Source: Priapulus caudatus
Lineage: Eukaryota; Priapulida; Priapulimorpha; Priapulimorphida; Priapulidae
Assembly (NCBI RefSeq): GCF_000485595.1
Contig: NW_014577253.1
Location: forward strand, 262,860-326,859
DNA length: 64,000 nt
Direction of reading: 5' to 3'
The notes under the pieces are model-generated. The model was not told where the DNA came from. It worked only from the letters and a program-made list of their open reading frames with translations, and searched no databases. Position 1 is the first letter of the stretch; every line of letters begins with the position of its first letter. This document shows, in pieces, positions 36,065 to 47,642 of the stretch. The position numbers were made by a program, and so were the translations under genes.

Positions 36065-38489
36065 GTAGGATGCGCGCAAGCGTGTAGCGTATGAAGTCGA
36101 TTAATTTTGAAGTGTCAATGCGAATGCACCACTTTCATCCGATTTCAATTTCACACGATGACCTTGCGATATTTCATGACCCAACAATAACATAATGCGA
36201 GGACAAAGTTCTTTTAGGCGTGTTTTTTTGTCGCCTGAACTTGTGCTAATCCACCGGATTCTGCCTCTCCGTTGAATTTTTTTGGCAGGATACTGTAGTG
36301 TTGCCATTGCAAAATAATTTACGTGATCATCCGAGTCATGGGGGAATTAAGTCCATATTGTTGAGAGCCATGTTTTCACACATTAAGAACATTCTGTCCT
36401 GACCGAGGTTTCACGCTTCGCAGTGAACGCGACGCCCGCATAACAGGAGTAGTTGGCATTACCACCCCGAGCGGGGTTATCACGGAATTGAATCGAATAA
36501 TTGGTACAATCACTAACAAAATAAGGAAAAGAGCCACGATCTTCTGATTAAATTTAATTATATATATATTTATATCTGTTATTATAAATTCCATTTTAGA
36601 AATCGTTGCTTGACACAGTGCAGTTCAACGAACTCGCATATATAACCACGTGCTAAGCGGCGACAGCTATAAAGCAATATAGTCAAAAATACCGATGCAA
36701 TCACGCGAGAAATCACGAGCTAATCACGCTTGCAACACTACTAAATATCCAGAATGAAACTACCCGATGACGGTACGATCAGCCGATGTCTACGTGGGGA
36801 CACTATAAAACGCTAGTGCTGCACGCCCAACAAGCACGCCAAATGTCTGCATCTAAATCAAATATAGTGACATTAGTCATGACAACTACACTAATATTGC
36901 AAGATTATTAACCTGAGATATAGATTTATATATTTATTAACGTATGTGTAGCCAAGTGATACACAGTGCATTTTACTGCGCGAACCATCCTGTCACGACA
37001 AATACACGTGTTTAGCTTTAATTCAATATTATTCATAAAGGAATCGGTAAATCATAGACAATTAATCAGAAAACTATATGCTTGCGTTGCGGTCATTCAA
37101 TTTGTGACAATCCCCTGAAATACTACTACACCGAGCAAGCGAGTAAATCAAGCCTTCACTGCTGCTACGCGGCTTTCTCGTGATCACGTGTCGTTTTCCC
37201 GCGTACTCGCGAAGGAATGCCGTACATTCGTAGCACTCGCGAATACTATCCTCACGAGTACGTTCCGTAAATTCACCGCCTGCTCATTTCTGAGACAGAG
37301 CGACGGGATACAAATCTTTCCCTTTGTCACGACACCTAAACGTAATAATTTCACGCTAATCTGCACCTACTGCGACATAACCTCCACTTGGTCCACCACT
37401 AACAATGTGAACGTTACTGTAATGGAATCATCAAATTTCAATGGAAATATATTACCTGTTAATAAGGCCCTCGGAAATGGTATTCCGATAAGAGCAACGA
37501 TAGGAATGATAACTTTACCACAAGCTAGGAATGTTAATTAAGGAATAAATTTCTTTCATGAGTAGCATATAGAGGTCTATACTAAAGGATGCTAAATAAC
37601 AGCAAATTCCCGAACAAATACTGAAATTGACTACTTTACAACACCCCACAAGCGCAAACGCCTTTCTTCGTAAATCTGGCAGCCCAGCAGAGTTAAACTG
37701 ATGACAGATTGACTTAAACCTATCGGTACTAAAATATACAAACATGGAAGGGATTGAAAGGAACGGTGTATGGGGCGGTAAATAAAACTACGAATACAAA
37801 ATGGGTATACAATTATGTTTAACGGGTAATTAATATGCCACTCCGATCCAAAATGTAACCGCATGAACTATGGTGGGTACATCACAAAAATAGTTTGCAC
37901 CAATTTGTTTCTACATGTCCTTTAAAAATATACGACTCGTCTTAGTTATCCACACATAAACCTTCCTGTTATCCATGCTCATGCCACGACGCTCCAAAGA
38001 CAATACACGTGTTGTGAGTGTTTACACTGGCTACTTCTGTCGCACTCGCAGACGCTGTAATCTGCGGGCGTCCTCGCCTACAGGGTCAAATAAGTACACT
38101 GCACGTCCAAAGGTTCGATCAAGTGGAAAACTACTGTACATGAGCCGTAGCGAGACAGCCATGTCTGCAGACACGCGAATTTCAATGTTTTTGCTGTTAG
38201 ACTACTGTCATATGGTATCCGACGGTAGTAACCGCTAAACGACCGCCGAAAACCTCAAAAACGTCAGTTTTCACGGACGCGCTACCTGCCAGTTCAACCA
38301 TACACCTGAATCTTCTAAACTATACACGTGCCTCCCTACACTGGGCGCGAGTTGTTCGATTCAGCCTGCTTGGCTACACTGCGCGTAGTACTACTAACGC
38401 GTAATATAACGGCATAATTCAGCCAGAGTAACGACGATACAGGTCAATTATAGAGGATCTCCCACCACCCGCGCACGATACCAACCTGC

Positions 38490-38622
<133 letters not shown>

Positions 38623-40205
38623 TGGCCCGCTACGCAGGTTGGTAGGGGGCGCGCAAACCAAGGAGCTCGCTCCGGGGTGAGTAGATATCCATGCTAACCC
38701 CACTTTCTAATTGCCAATGCTTCCACAGGCTACATAAGGGGACCTAAGGCTACCACCAGAAAAATGGTCAACACGTTAGTCTGTCAAATCCTACCACAAA
38801 TATCCCAATACTTCTACATTTGGCACGCAGTATAGTTTTGGCCTGTGCACGTGCTTGAACGACAACACAGGTTAGAATCCGCCAGTTGTAAAGGAACGAA
38901 GTTTTGAAGGTTGTAGGTGGCGCATAATATGTGATAGCTTTTGATAAGACGAAACACATAACTACATCACAGACAGAAAGTTGCCACTGCAGGTAATAAC
39001 ACCACACCGCTCATTGGTTTTTACTATTACACGATAGGTAACGACATCAAGTGGCATCAACAACATATCCAGCAGCAATATAAGTACTTACTATATTCGC
39101 TACATTACAACGTCATCAGTTCTGTGAATAGTGTTACGGAACAGCGCCCATTGCCCACAAAACAGTGTTGGCACTGTTTGTTTACAAAATAGTGACATTG
39201 TTGCTAGTAGCAGCGTACAACAATAAGCAACGTGGTAGAGTTTGTCTCAAGCCTTTAGCAAACCCAGAACTAATAATACTGCAATACATAGAAAGTCCTG
39301 CTGGAAACGTTATTGCTGCCACTATTTATATGGTCCAATACTTGCATCTTCACAACCGAAACGCTATAAATTCATTTGCATGCAATTCTCTTGAATATTA
39401 TAATAGTGGTAATATTTATCGGTGATTATAACAACAGCAAATAAACTTTACAGCACCGTCTACCTACACTACGTAAGCGTCTATCTGCCTAGCCACCGCA
39501 GTAGCAAGACTTTACTCTGCTATTTTCACTTTAACCGAGACTGTCCAGCGAAATATTTGCATCGCAAATTTACCATCAATGATCACGAGTGTATCTAAAT
39601 GAGAGAAATTGTATTTTACATGGCGAAAGGGAAATAGGCAATTTCCCTCAGTGCGAAATGAAGTTGCCACCCGTTTTCGTATGCAAGTGTTATAGATGAG
39701 TAATCAATATTTTCCAAGTGAAATTCTTTGCGTTGGGAATTACACACCGAGCGTGTAAGCACGCAGGGTGTATCTAATCTGCCTGACCACCTTGTTTCTC
39801 ACTAGAATTGGAGGATACTATTATTCGTAAATTGCGTGCACAGTTCTAAATACAAGTGCGCGGAAATGCTGTCTTAACTTGGGCGTTTCATTTTACACCG
39901 TTCATATGACAATTCTAGTATATTATTTTTTTCACATTTTGTTTTTCCAGCTAGAGAATGCAAATCTATCTTTCGACCTAGTCGCCATAACTGTGAAAAT
40001 TTTTCTTAGAATTTCGGTGATTTAAGGCACCTATGCAACATCCAGGAACGCGTCCACCGACATAAGGAATACCACCATCTCACGATCTGAATAACTTCAT
40101 GATTACAGGATGTTCTGGACGGTGGTGCAGTACTTTCCTGCACCTGATGATTATGTTAGACATCATGAGAGAGAAGACCTCTGTGTGTAGTTGCCGCCTG
40201 GGCTT

Positions 40206-40388
40206 TTATAGCTTGTTCAACATGTCGCTCTTCGTCTTTGCGTCGAGCTGTGCGCTCATTCGGGGATCCTTCTTCTTCTTGGACTGCAGCCTCGCCCTCA
40301 GCTCGCTCGCAGTCATGTTGAACGTCACGTCACCATCTGCCTGCGATGGTGGTGCGGCGGGGGAAGAGACGGGAGCAGGTGCTCTAGT
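40206..40388 (-). CDS. Candidate last exon of an unidentified protein
   Basis: On the minus strand, a good 3' splice site (TTCTGTTTTGCAG) precedes 60 codons ending in a stop. The start is Ala/Pro-rich (TRAPAPVSSPAAPP), followed by a charged segment with MTASELRARLQSKKKKDPRM and DAKTKSDMLNKL. The coherent amphipathic/basic pattern and clean acceptor suggest a real C-terminal exon ending a gene whose other exons would lie at higher coordinates or outside the window. I do not recognise the family, and no upstream exon or poly(A) signal could be placed. Confidence 0.45.
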   Translation of the reverse strand, partial: TRAPAPVSSPAAPPSQADGDVTFNMTASELRARLQSKKKKDPRMSAQLDAKTKSDMLNKL

Positions 40389-41289
40389 CTGCAAAACAGA
40401 ATACAAACTCGTAAGATATCGTCACCAATTTCGTAAATATTGTTCACACCTCACCTGAAATAAAGAACTGAATACTTCAATTATTGTAAACTTTTTATTT
40501 ATTGACTATTTATTGACTACTCCTGATATAATATTGTAATATTTTCTCGCCACTGTCAACGAATCGCGTTGGACAGGTTGAAGAACGAATTCCTTCAACC
40601 GCGGACACATTCATCAGCAGACAGCACTAACAACCGCAACGGAGAAGTATCGTGGATATCAATTACCCATCCTCAGCCAACTGACTGCAGCACTAATAAC
40701 AAAATTACGATCCCATAATGGTCATTAACTGTCCGCTTGCTCCATTACAGTCGAATGCGCATCTATTTGGGTAGATGTGTAGATAAATGTTTCTTATTCA
40801 ATCTTCATGGCTGTCCCCAAATTCTCAAGGTGACATAGCGTGTCTGCAATCTGAGTTCACTAGCCAGTCGTGTAAAAGTGAAATAACAAGTGCCGCAGTG
40901 CGACAGGGCTCATCTGGTGTCTGGTGTTCTGCTGATAAATTCATTTGTGCATAGCAAGACGTCTTATACATAAGTCTTCTTTATTCTTGTTTGACTTTCG
41001 TAGCCAATTGGAACAAATATATCAGCTACACTTTCGCACCCACCTAATCTCTATGCATTGCAGACACATGTGCATTGCAGGTTGGCAGGCAACAATTATG
41101 ATTAGAAGCATGCCAGCCATGGGCTGCCCCGTGTTTTTGCCTACCCAAACGAGCATTCACTGATGACAGACTGCTTTAGAAAATAATATGATTTAAGGAA
41201 CGTAAACCTTGTTCAACAAACATTTGCCTTTGCAATTAAACTGTGCAACTCACATTACACTGTAGCCTCATTACAACTGTAGCCTCACA
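40389..41289. other. Unassigned sequence upstream of the minus-strand exon
   Basis: If 40206-40388 is a real exon this would be its last intron. No further exon with a donor in the right phase was found, and no repeats with paired ends were noticed. Confidence 0.4.
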
Positions 41290-41847
41290 TTCACACAGGT
41301 ATGGGTTCTAATAATAGCAAAAGCAGTTCAGTCCTTTGTTAACAGTCAACAAATCAATGCTTGTAACCCCTCTTGAGGACTCAAAAAACGGGTTATCCGA
41401 GCACTTACTCTTCGCATGTCAGCTGAAAGTACATTCAGCGTCCTTTCAATAAAGCCATAAAAATGGTAGGTACCGCTGAAACAAAAAAGTTTTTCAATAC
41501 GCATCCGTTCAGACCATGTTTCTCAGAACAATGTCTAAAATCTGCCCTGTGCCCATTGACTTTGGACCTGTGACCTCCAATTTCGGCTCAGTGATGGCTT
41601 TTCCTACCATGATGCTAGACCACACTATCACGAGCCTAGGTCGAGCCGTTTAGATTTGTGCTCGCAATTCTGCATTTCCTCTCTATACCTTAAGTTAAGG
41701 AGGGAATGTTCCCCTTCTTTTACACCTCTTGACCTTTGACCTTTGACCCCAGCTTCGACATCCGGCAACTCGTTTCGGCATTACCCACCCACGTCCCGAA
41801 TATCGTGAAGCGTCACGTCGAGCGGTTAAGATTTGTGCCCAACTGTT
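41290..41847. repeat. Dispersed repeat X with three AGGTCA half-sites
   Basis: Matches 56028-56478 over most of its length with substitutions and small indels. Its most striking feature is TGACCTTTGACCTTTGACC at 41730-41748, which on the minus strand is three direct AGGTCA-type half-sites spaced by one base. No coding potential. Confidence 0.75.
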
Positions 41848-43301
41848 GACGGACGGACGGACAATGCGATTCTACAAGGCTGCACCTGACTACGTCAGAT
41901 GAGCTAAAAAGTAGCCGTTGCGCCTTCTGTGGCAGAGACTCGCTGTGTCGCGAGTAGGTGGCTGGCTCTTTTACGCCACATGTAATGCCATCACCGCCCG
42001 CTGTGTTCCAAGCCCATCTATCCTTGACCCAAGGACACCTGTTTTCAGTTCACACCTTTACTTTCATCCCTGCCCCCCTCGCCGCTAACGCGTTGACAAC
42101 TAGCGTGTAGAACCAACCAATGCAAGCCTCGCCAGTGACCCTCTACAACACACGCTCTAAACCGGTCTAGGATTGATTCACCGACCAAATACGTAAAGTG
42201 TAGCTAGGGCGGCTACGGCGTAAGTGTAGCTTCGGCGAGGGATGACCACCCAGTTGAGTTACTGTTCAACGTAGAGGTAGTACATACAACACAGCGGCTG
42301 TGTGGATGCCTCTGTCACCTTGCAGATGACGGAGATTGTACACTCGCAACAGGCTAAGCAGCTACGTACTACGCCATCATTAATTACCTTCCATGTGGCT
42401 TTTTACCATCTAAATAAACAAGGGCGCTCACTTCCCCGTTTCGTTCACACTGTTGCGCGTTTATTACGTTAGCCCAAACCACCCATCACGGTGACCGATG
42501 TGATGCCGACGTTTTCTCTCTAAAATTGCCGCTGCACGTAGACATAATCTATGCGTCGGTCGTTCGTGACAGCAGGCATTGCGGACAGAAACGCACGGGG
42601 AACTTCGGAGTCAGTCTGCCATAGCACGTGTCGGCCTAATACCTGCCATCCTACATTTATGTGTGAGAGACTTTTTGGGAAGCATATTGTTAAGCTTCTT
42701 GAACTTCGGTGCAGAAATCTATATGGCTGCACATATAACTGACCATTGAGCTGTGTTAATGTGGAATCGTGATCTATGTCTCGCTGATAGCAGAATAAAG
42801 ATCAATGATATCTTCATCTATAAGCAAGCCCATCTTTATTCATTCAATCTATACATGTGTTCGTGATTTCATGATAGCAGTTATCATGCCAACTTGCAAC
42901 TTCTACTATCATCATCAATTATACTTATCTGGCAACACCCGCTGACGCATCTGGTGCAGAAAGTACTCAGCCAAGCAAACCCATCGAGGCTGTGCTGCGC
43001 TGTATTACCAAGGTCAGCAGCTACGTAGAAGAAGCATGCAATTCTGTGCTAGGTATGCTGGACTGTGGTACAGTCACTCTCACCGTTACAATTAGTTTGT
43101 GCCATAATTAGGGAGTTAGTCTTATCACACCGCGTCGCTGGGTAGAGGAAAGTGGCTAACGCTCCATAGGAGTGTTCCCCAACTTTGATATAATAATGAT
43201 TAATGACTTAATGATTGATAATCCTAACCTAAATGACATTAAACCACAAACTAATATATGACCATGACCAATGACCATATATAGATATATATGGTGTCAG
43301 G

Positions 43302-43585
43302 ACAAATACCCCCCGGACAATTACCCCCCGGACAATCACCCTCCGGACAATCACCCCCCGGACATGTACCCCCCGGACAATTACCCCCCATGCCATTCAC
43401 GGCCCCTGGACAATTACCCGCCGGACATTTTACCCCACGGACAATTACGCCCCGGGCATTTACCCCCCGGACAATTACTTCCGCGACAATTACCCCCGGA
43501 CAATCACCCCGCCGACATTTACCCCGCGGACAATTACCCCACGGACATTTACGCCCCGCCGAACAATTATTTCTCCCGGACATTT
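43302..43585 (+). repeat. Left 15-bp repeat array
   Basis: About 19 copies of CCCCGGACAATTACC with ATT, ATC and ATTT variants. Most copies keep the 15-base period; one irregular 33-base stretch contains CATGCCATTCAC, which also occurs (complemented) in the right array. Confidence 0.92.
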
Positions 43586-43625
43586 ACTTCACTTGGTGTT
43601 TAATTATTCATTTGTTAAACAGTGA

Positions 43626-44090
43626 TACAGGCAGGAGGTCGAAGAGGAGAGAAGAAGGTGGTGGAGAGGAGGGGGAGAAGGTGAAGAGAGGTGTGGGGGG
43701 AGGAGGAGAGGAGAAAAGGAGGTGAAGGGAAGGAGGTAGCGACGAGGAGGTGAGGAGAAGGAGAATGTGGGGACGAAACGTGGTGGAGGAGGAGGCGGAG
43801 AAGGTGAAAAGGAGGAACGGAGGGGGGAGAAGGTGGACGAGAGGAGGAGCGAGAGAGAGGAGAGGAGAGGGAGGTAAGAGGAGGTGAAAGGAGGAAGGAG
43901 GAGAGAAACGTGGGGAGAAGGTGGTGGCGAGGAGGAGGGGCGGAGAGGTAGGAAGGGAGGAGGAGGGGGGAGAAAGGTAGCGGGGGCCAGGTGGTGGAGG
44001 GAGGAGGGGAGAGGTGGTGAGGAGAAGAGGAGGCGGAAGGTGAGGAGGAGGAGGAAGGGAGTGGATGAGGAGAGCGAGGTAGGAGCGCGC
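43626..44090 (+). repeat. Polypurine inner arm
   Basis: Almost unbroken G/A on the + strand (GGAGGA, GAAGGTG words). Complementary to the pyrimidine arm that follows, and a candidate for triplex (H-DNA). Confidence 0.9.
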
Positions 44091-44912
44091 CCTTCCATCT
44101 ACTTCCGTCCCTCCGCCACCTCCTCCACTCGATCCTTCTCCTCTCCTCCTCACCCCTCGTTCCCCCTCTTCCATTCGCCACCTTCTCCCACGTTCCCCCT
44201 CCTTCTTCTCCATCTCCGTCTCCTCCTCCCTCCTCTTCCCGGTGCCTCCTGCCTCCACTCTCCTCCCTTCCCTTCTCCTCCTCGGAGGCCTCTGCTCCTC
44301 CTCCCTCTTCGCCACCACCACCTTCTCCCCTCCGTCCACCACCTGGCGCCTCGCTACGCCTCCTTCCGCTTCGTCTACTCCTCCACCTCTTTCTTCTCCT
44401 ACTCCACTCCTCCTCCACCTCCTTGCTCCTCTCTTCTCTCCTCCCTCACCACCTTCTTCCCTCCTCTCTACTTCTCCTTCGTCTCTAAACTCCTCCTCTC
44501 TCCTCCTCCTCCTCCTCCCTCTCTCTTACCTTCTCCCCCTCCTCTCACACCTTCTCCCCACGTTTCCCCTCCTCCACCTCCTCTCTCCTCTCCTCCTCCT
44601 CCTCCTCCTCTCCTCCACCTCCTCTCCTCCTCTTCTCCTCCTCTTCTGCCTCCTCCACCTTCTCCCCCTCCTCCTCCTCCTCACCCTCTCCCCCTCCTCA
44701 CCCACAGTTCTCCTCGCTCCGCCTCGCTCACCTCCGTCTCATCTCTCCTCCACTCCCTCTCCTCCTCCTCCTCTTCTCCACCTCTCCCCCTCCTCCTCTT
44801 CCTTCCACCTCTCCCCTCTCCTTCGATCCCCCACCACGTTCGTCCCCACCTCTCCCCTCCTCCCGACCCACCTTCTTCCCCTCCTCCTCGACCTCCTGCC
44901 TGTGATCACTGT
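44091..44912 (+). repeat. Polypyrimidine inner arm
   Basis: Almost unbroken C/T on the + strand (CTCCTCCTC, CACCTTCTCC words), ending GACCTCCTGCCTGTGATCAC, the complement of the start of the purine arm. It is longer than the purine arm, so the inverted repeat is asymmetric. Confidence 0.9.
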
Positions 44913-44944
44913 TGCAACAAATGAATAATAAACACCAAGGTGAG

Positions 44945-45618
44945 TAAATGTCCGGGGGGTTAGGGGCGGGCGTAGGCCGCGGGCGGGGCGTGAGCGCAAC
45001 CTGACGCTGGGCGGTGTAAAGTTGTCCCGAGGCCCGTCGGGTGCAAAATGTCTTCGCGGGGCGGTGTAATTGCCCGAGGGTAAAGTGTTCCGGGGTGTAT
45101 TGGTCCGGTGGTGTAAATGTCCGGGGGGTGATTGTCGGGGGGGGTGAGTTGTCGGGAAGTTAATTGTCCGCGGGTACTTGGTCGGGGGGTAAATGTCCGC
45201 GGAGTGATTGTCCGGGGCGTGATATGTCGGGGGTAAATGTGCGCGGGGGTGAGAATGCTCGTGGGGGGTAATTGTCGTCGGGCGGTAGGAGTGGATCTGG
45301 CGGCGGTAAATGTCGCGGGGGGTAATTGGTCCGGGGTGGTCAAACGTCCGGGGGGTAATTGTCGGGGGTAGAAGTGTCCAGGGTAAAGTCCGGGGGGTAA
45401 TTGTCGGGGGGGTAGAATGTACCGGGCGGGTAACTTGTCCGGGGGGTGAAATGTCCGCGGGGGCTAATTGTCCGCGGGGGTACATTGTCCGGGGGGGGTA
45501 ATTGTCCGGGGCGGTAATTGTCGGGGGCTGTAAATGGCATGGGCGGTACGTAATGGCAGGGGGGGTAATTGTCCGGGCGTAATTGTCCGGGGGGTGATTG
45601 TCCGGGGGTATTTGTCCT
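44945..45618 (-). repeat. Right 15-bp repeat array (inverted)
   Basis: Roughly 40 copies of GGTAATTGTCCGGGG and variants with more length noise than the left array. It includes the complemented GGCATGGG interruption near 45537. Confidence 0.9.
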
Positions 45619-45689
45619 AGAACCATATATATATATATGTGTTACTATGACCATTAATGACATTAAAGTTGGGAACACTCCTAATGGAG

Positions 45690-47078
45690 TATCACCCGGG
45701 AAAGTAGTAAGTAAGAGAGAAGTAAGAGAGACGAGGGTTCTAAGGCACAGCAGTACAGAAACGAAAGCAAAATAGTAGCGCATCGCCGCATTGAACTGAC
45801 CATAGCGGCACGATGGGGCCATCTGCATGGCCAGCAAACTACTTGCGATGTAGTACTTATCATTTGTGAAATTTCATCAGCTCCGACAAGCACATGTTTC
45901 ACCAGGAAAAAGGAAGCAGACGCAACGGGAAATTACAGTGGACAAAAAAGCAGCGAACTATATAAGTTGCGCAAAACTGCAGTTTACAAGGATAGTATTG
46001 TACATACATTGGTCCCCGCCTTGACCGAAAGGTCACGAACCATAAAAATATTATTATAAATTCCATGAAGAAATTATTCCAAATGCCACAGACATCTGAC
46101 ACATCGATGCTATATTTGAACAAAACATTCCATAATTCAGGAAGCAACGCCCAAGCACGATCGATGCGCTACTAGGGTAGTCTATTTAACGTCTGGCTAC
46201 GTCTGGTGCTCACAGGTGATTATTCACTGATGCAGGTTGATGACTAGCTAAATAGGCTCACAGCCTCACACAACTCAACAGTTTTTGCATGTATTAATAG
46301 GGGGTGGGGGAATTTCGTGACATAGCCTAGGAATAACAAGGGTCGAACCTAACCTTTCTATAAATGTTACAGGAAACCCATACCACTGGTAATATCATGC
46401 TAGGAGGGGGAGGAAATGTTGTCTACTATTAACTAAACGTTTTGTTTACATTTATTAAACTCATTTTTACATCGCTCTACAATCTAAGGTGAAGATCCCC
46501 TCGGCCAAAGGATACTGTTAGTTTGCTTGGCTGCTGTTATACGTGCGTGTAACATGATACGTCGTGTATTGGCCGTACTTATATTACGCATGTGTGCTCT
46601 GTAGGGCCGATTGCTGCATTATGAATAGGAGATGACTCGATGTGTATAAACTCTAGTGTTGCAACACTCTTGTTTGCAAACGAAAAGCAATATAAATGTA
46701 CACTACTTAGAGAATATATGACTAGCTGATATATGATGAACACGGGGGGGGGGGCGGTGTCAATCCACACTGCATAGTGTAAAGAATAAAGGACCAAACA
46801 ACGGTCGCACACCCGTACGCCAGAACACGTTATTTTCATTTGTCATGAATTTTTGTCGGCTGAGTCACAGGACCTTTTGGAGTCCGTCTAGGGGGCCAGC
46901 TACTTTACTAGCTGCATCTGCCCACATTATTGGAGCGACAAGTTTCTTGTATGCAGCTTCCTTAACGCAGTGCACTATAAAAAACGCGGAAGCGAAGATG
47001 ACTGCAGCATCTGTGGAATTCGTGAAACAAAGATATAAGCACGGGTCCACGAAGAACGTCATTGGCGTAGTTCTTACC
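45690..47078. other. Unassigned sequence within duplication copy 1
   Basis: No recognisable gene or paired repeats. A C-run (about 46744-46755) and several short ORFs are the only features. The ORF starting at 46845 is open on both strands and broken in copy 2. Confidence 0.45.
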
Positions 47079-47642
47079 CAGAGGCACTTGGAACGTTTCA
47101 ATAATAAAATAATGATGGTAAATAAACGCGAAATGTAGAAATGTATTTATTAACAAAGTCTTAATGTTTATTTACTCTCTTTCGCCTATTATTACTGATA
47201 ATTTCCTGTAAATGCTGTTCAAATGCTCGTCTGCAACACACAAGTACATCGCACGGACGCCGCTGAGAATATGGGACAGGCATCATGTCAGCACACTGTA
47301 ATTGTAAAGCCGGGCTTGGTGAATTCCGTTCACATGTTGCCTCGGTGCTATTTTATGTAGAGTATAGGCCTACGTGCAAGAGAAATCACCACCCCCACTC
47401 AAACAGCTGCCTACTGGATGCCGGCGACATATGTATATAACTATAAGCGTAAATGTGTAGCGGCGTGCGCCGTGCGTGCGGTGTACCTGTGTGTTGCAGA
47501 GGAGCATTTGACCGGCATTTACAGGGAATTATCAGCAATACTAGGCGAAAGAGAGTAGAGAAACATTAAGACATTGGTAGTAAATACATTTCGTGTTTAT
47601 TCAGCATTGCTTTTTTATTGAAAATGCTCCAAGCGTCTGTGG
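47079..47642. mobile_element. 564-bp inverted-repeat element, copy 1
   Basis: Arms of about 170 bases. The left arm begins CAGAGGCACTTGGAACGTTTC and the right arm ends in the complement of CCACAGACGCTTGGAGCATT. Shared inner words are AAACATTAAGA and GCGAAAGAGAGTA. The TSD is not clear. Solo or truncated relatives are at 35920-36064 and inside the element at 13959-14294. Non-coding. Confidence 0.75.

Larger units (their letters stand above)
43162..45689. mobile_element. Foldback structure with 15-bp repeat arms, copy 1
   Basis: A 2.5-kb inverted repeat. The ends are CTCCATAGGAGTGTTCCCCA and the complement of CTCCATTAGGAGTGTTCCCA. Inward on each side come an AT-rich segment (ATGACCAT...), an array of a 15-bp unit (CCCCGGACAATTACC on the left, complement on the right), a short unique segment (TTGGTGTTTA...ATTCATTTGTT...CAGTGAT), and then polypurine (left) facing polypyrimidine (right). 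No transposase ORF and no certain TSD. The outer-array/inner-domain layout recalls the sea urchin TU and Drosophila FB foldback elements. Long Pro-, Ser- or Arg-rich ORFs across it are compositional. Confidence 0.85.

Noticed and set aside
43604-44924. Long overlapping ORFs (up to about 346 codons) on both strands
   Set aside because: They translate polypurine/polypyrimidine repeats into Pro/Ser or Arg/Gly/Glu-rich sequence in several frames at once; composition alone explains them.
44739-45626. 295-codon Thr/Pro-rich ORF on the minus strand
   Set aside because: The 15-bp repeat is a multiple of three, so any frame lacking a stop in the unit stays open; the period drifts and no domain is present.
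46845-47138. 97-codon ORF in duplication copy 1
   Set aside because: Open on both strands, overlaps the inverted-repeat element at its end, and is disrupted in copy 2.
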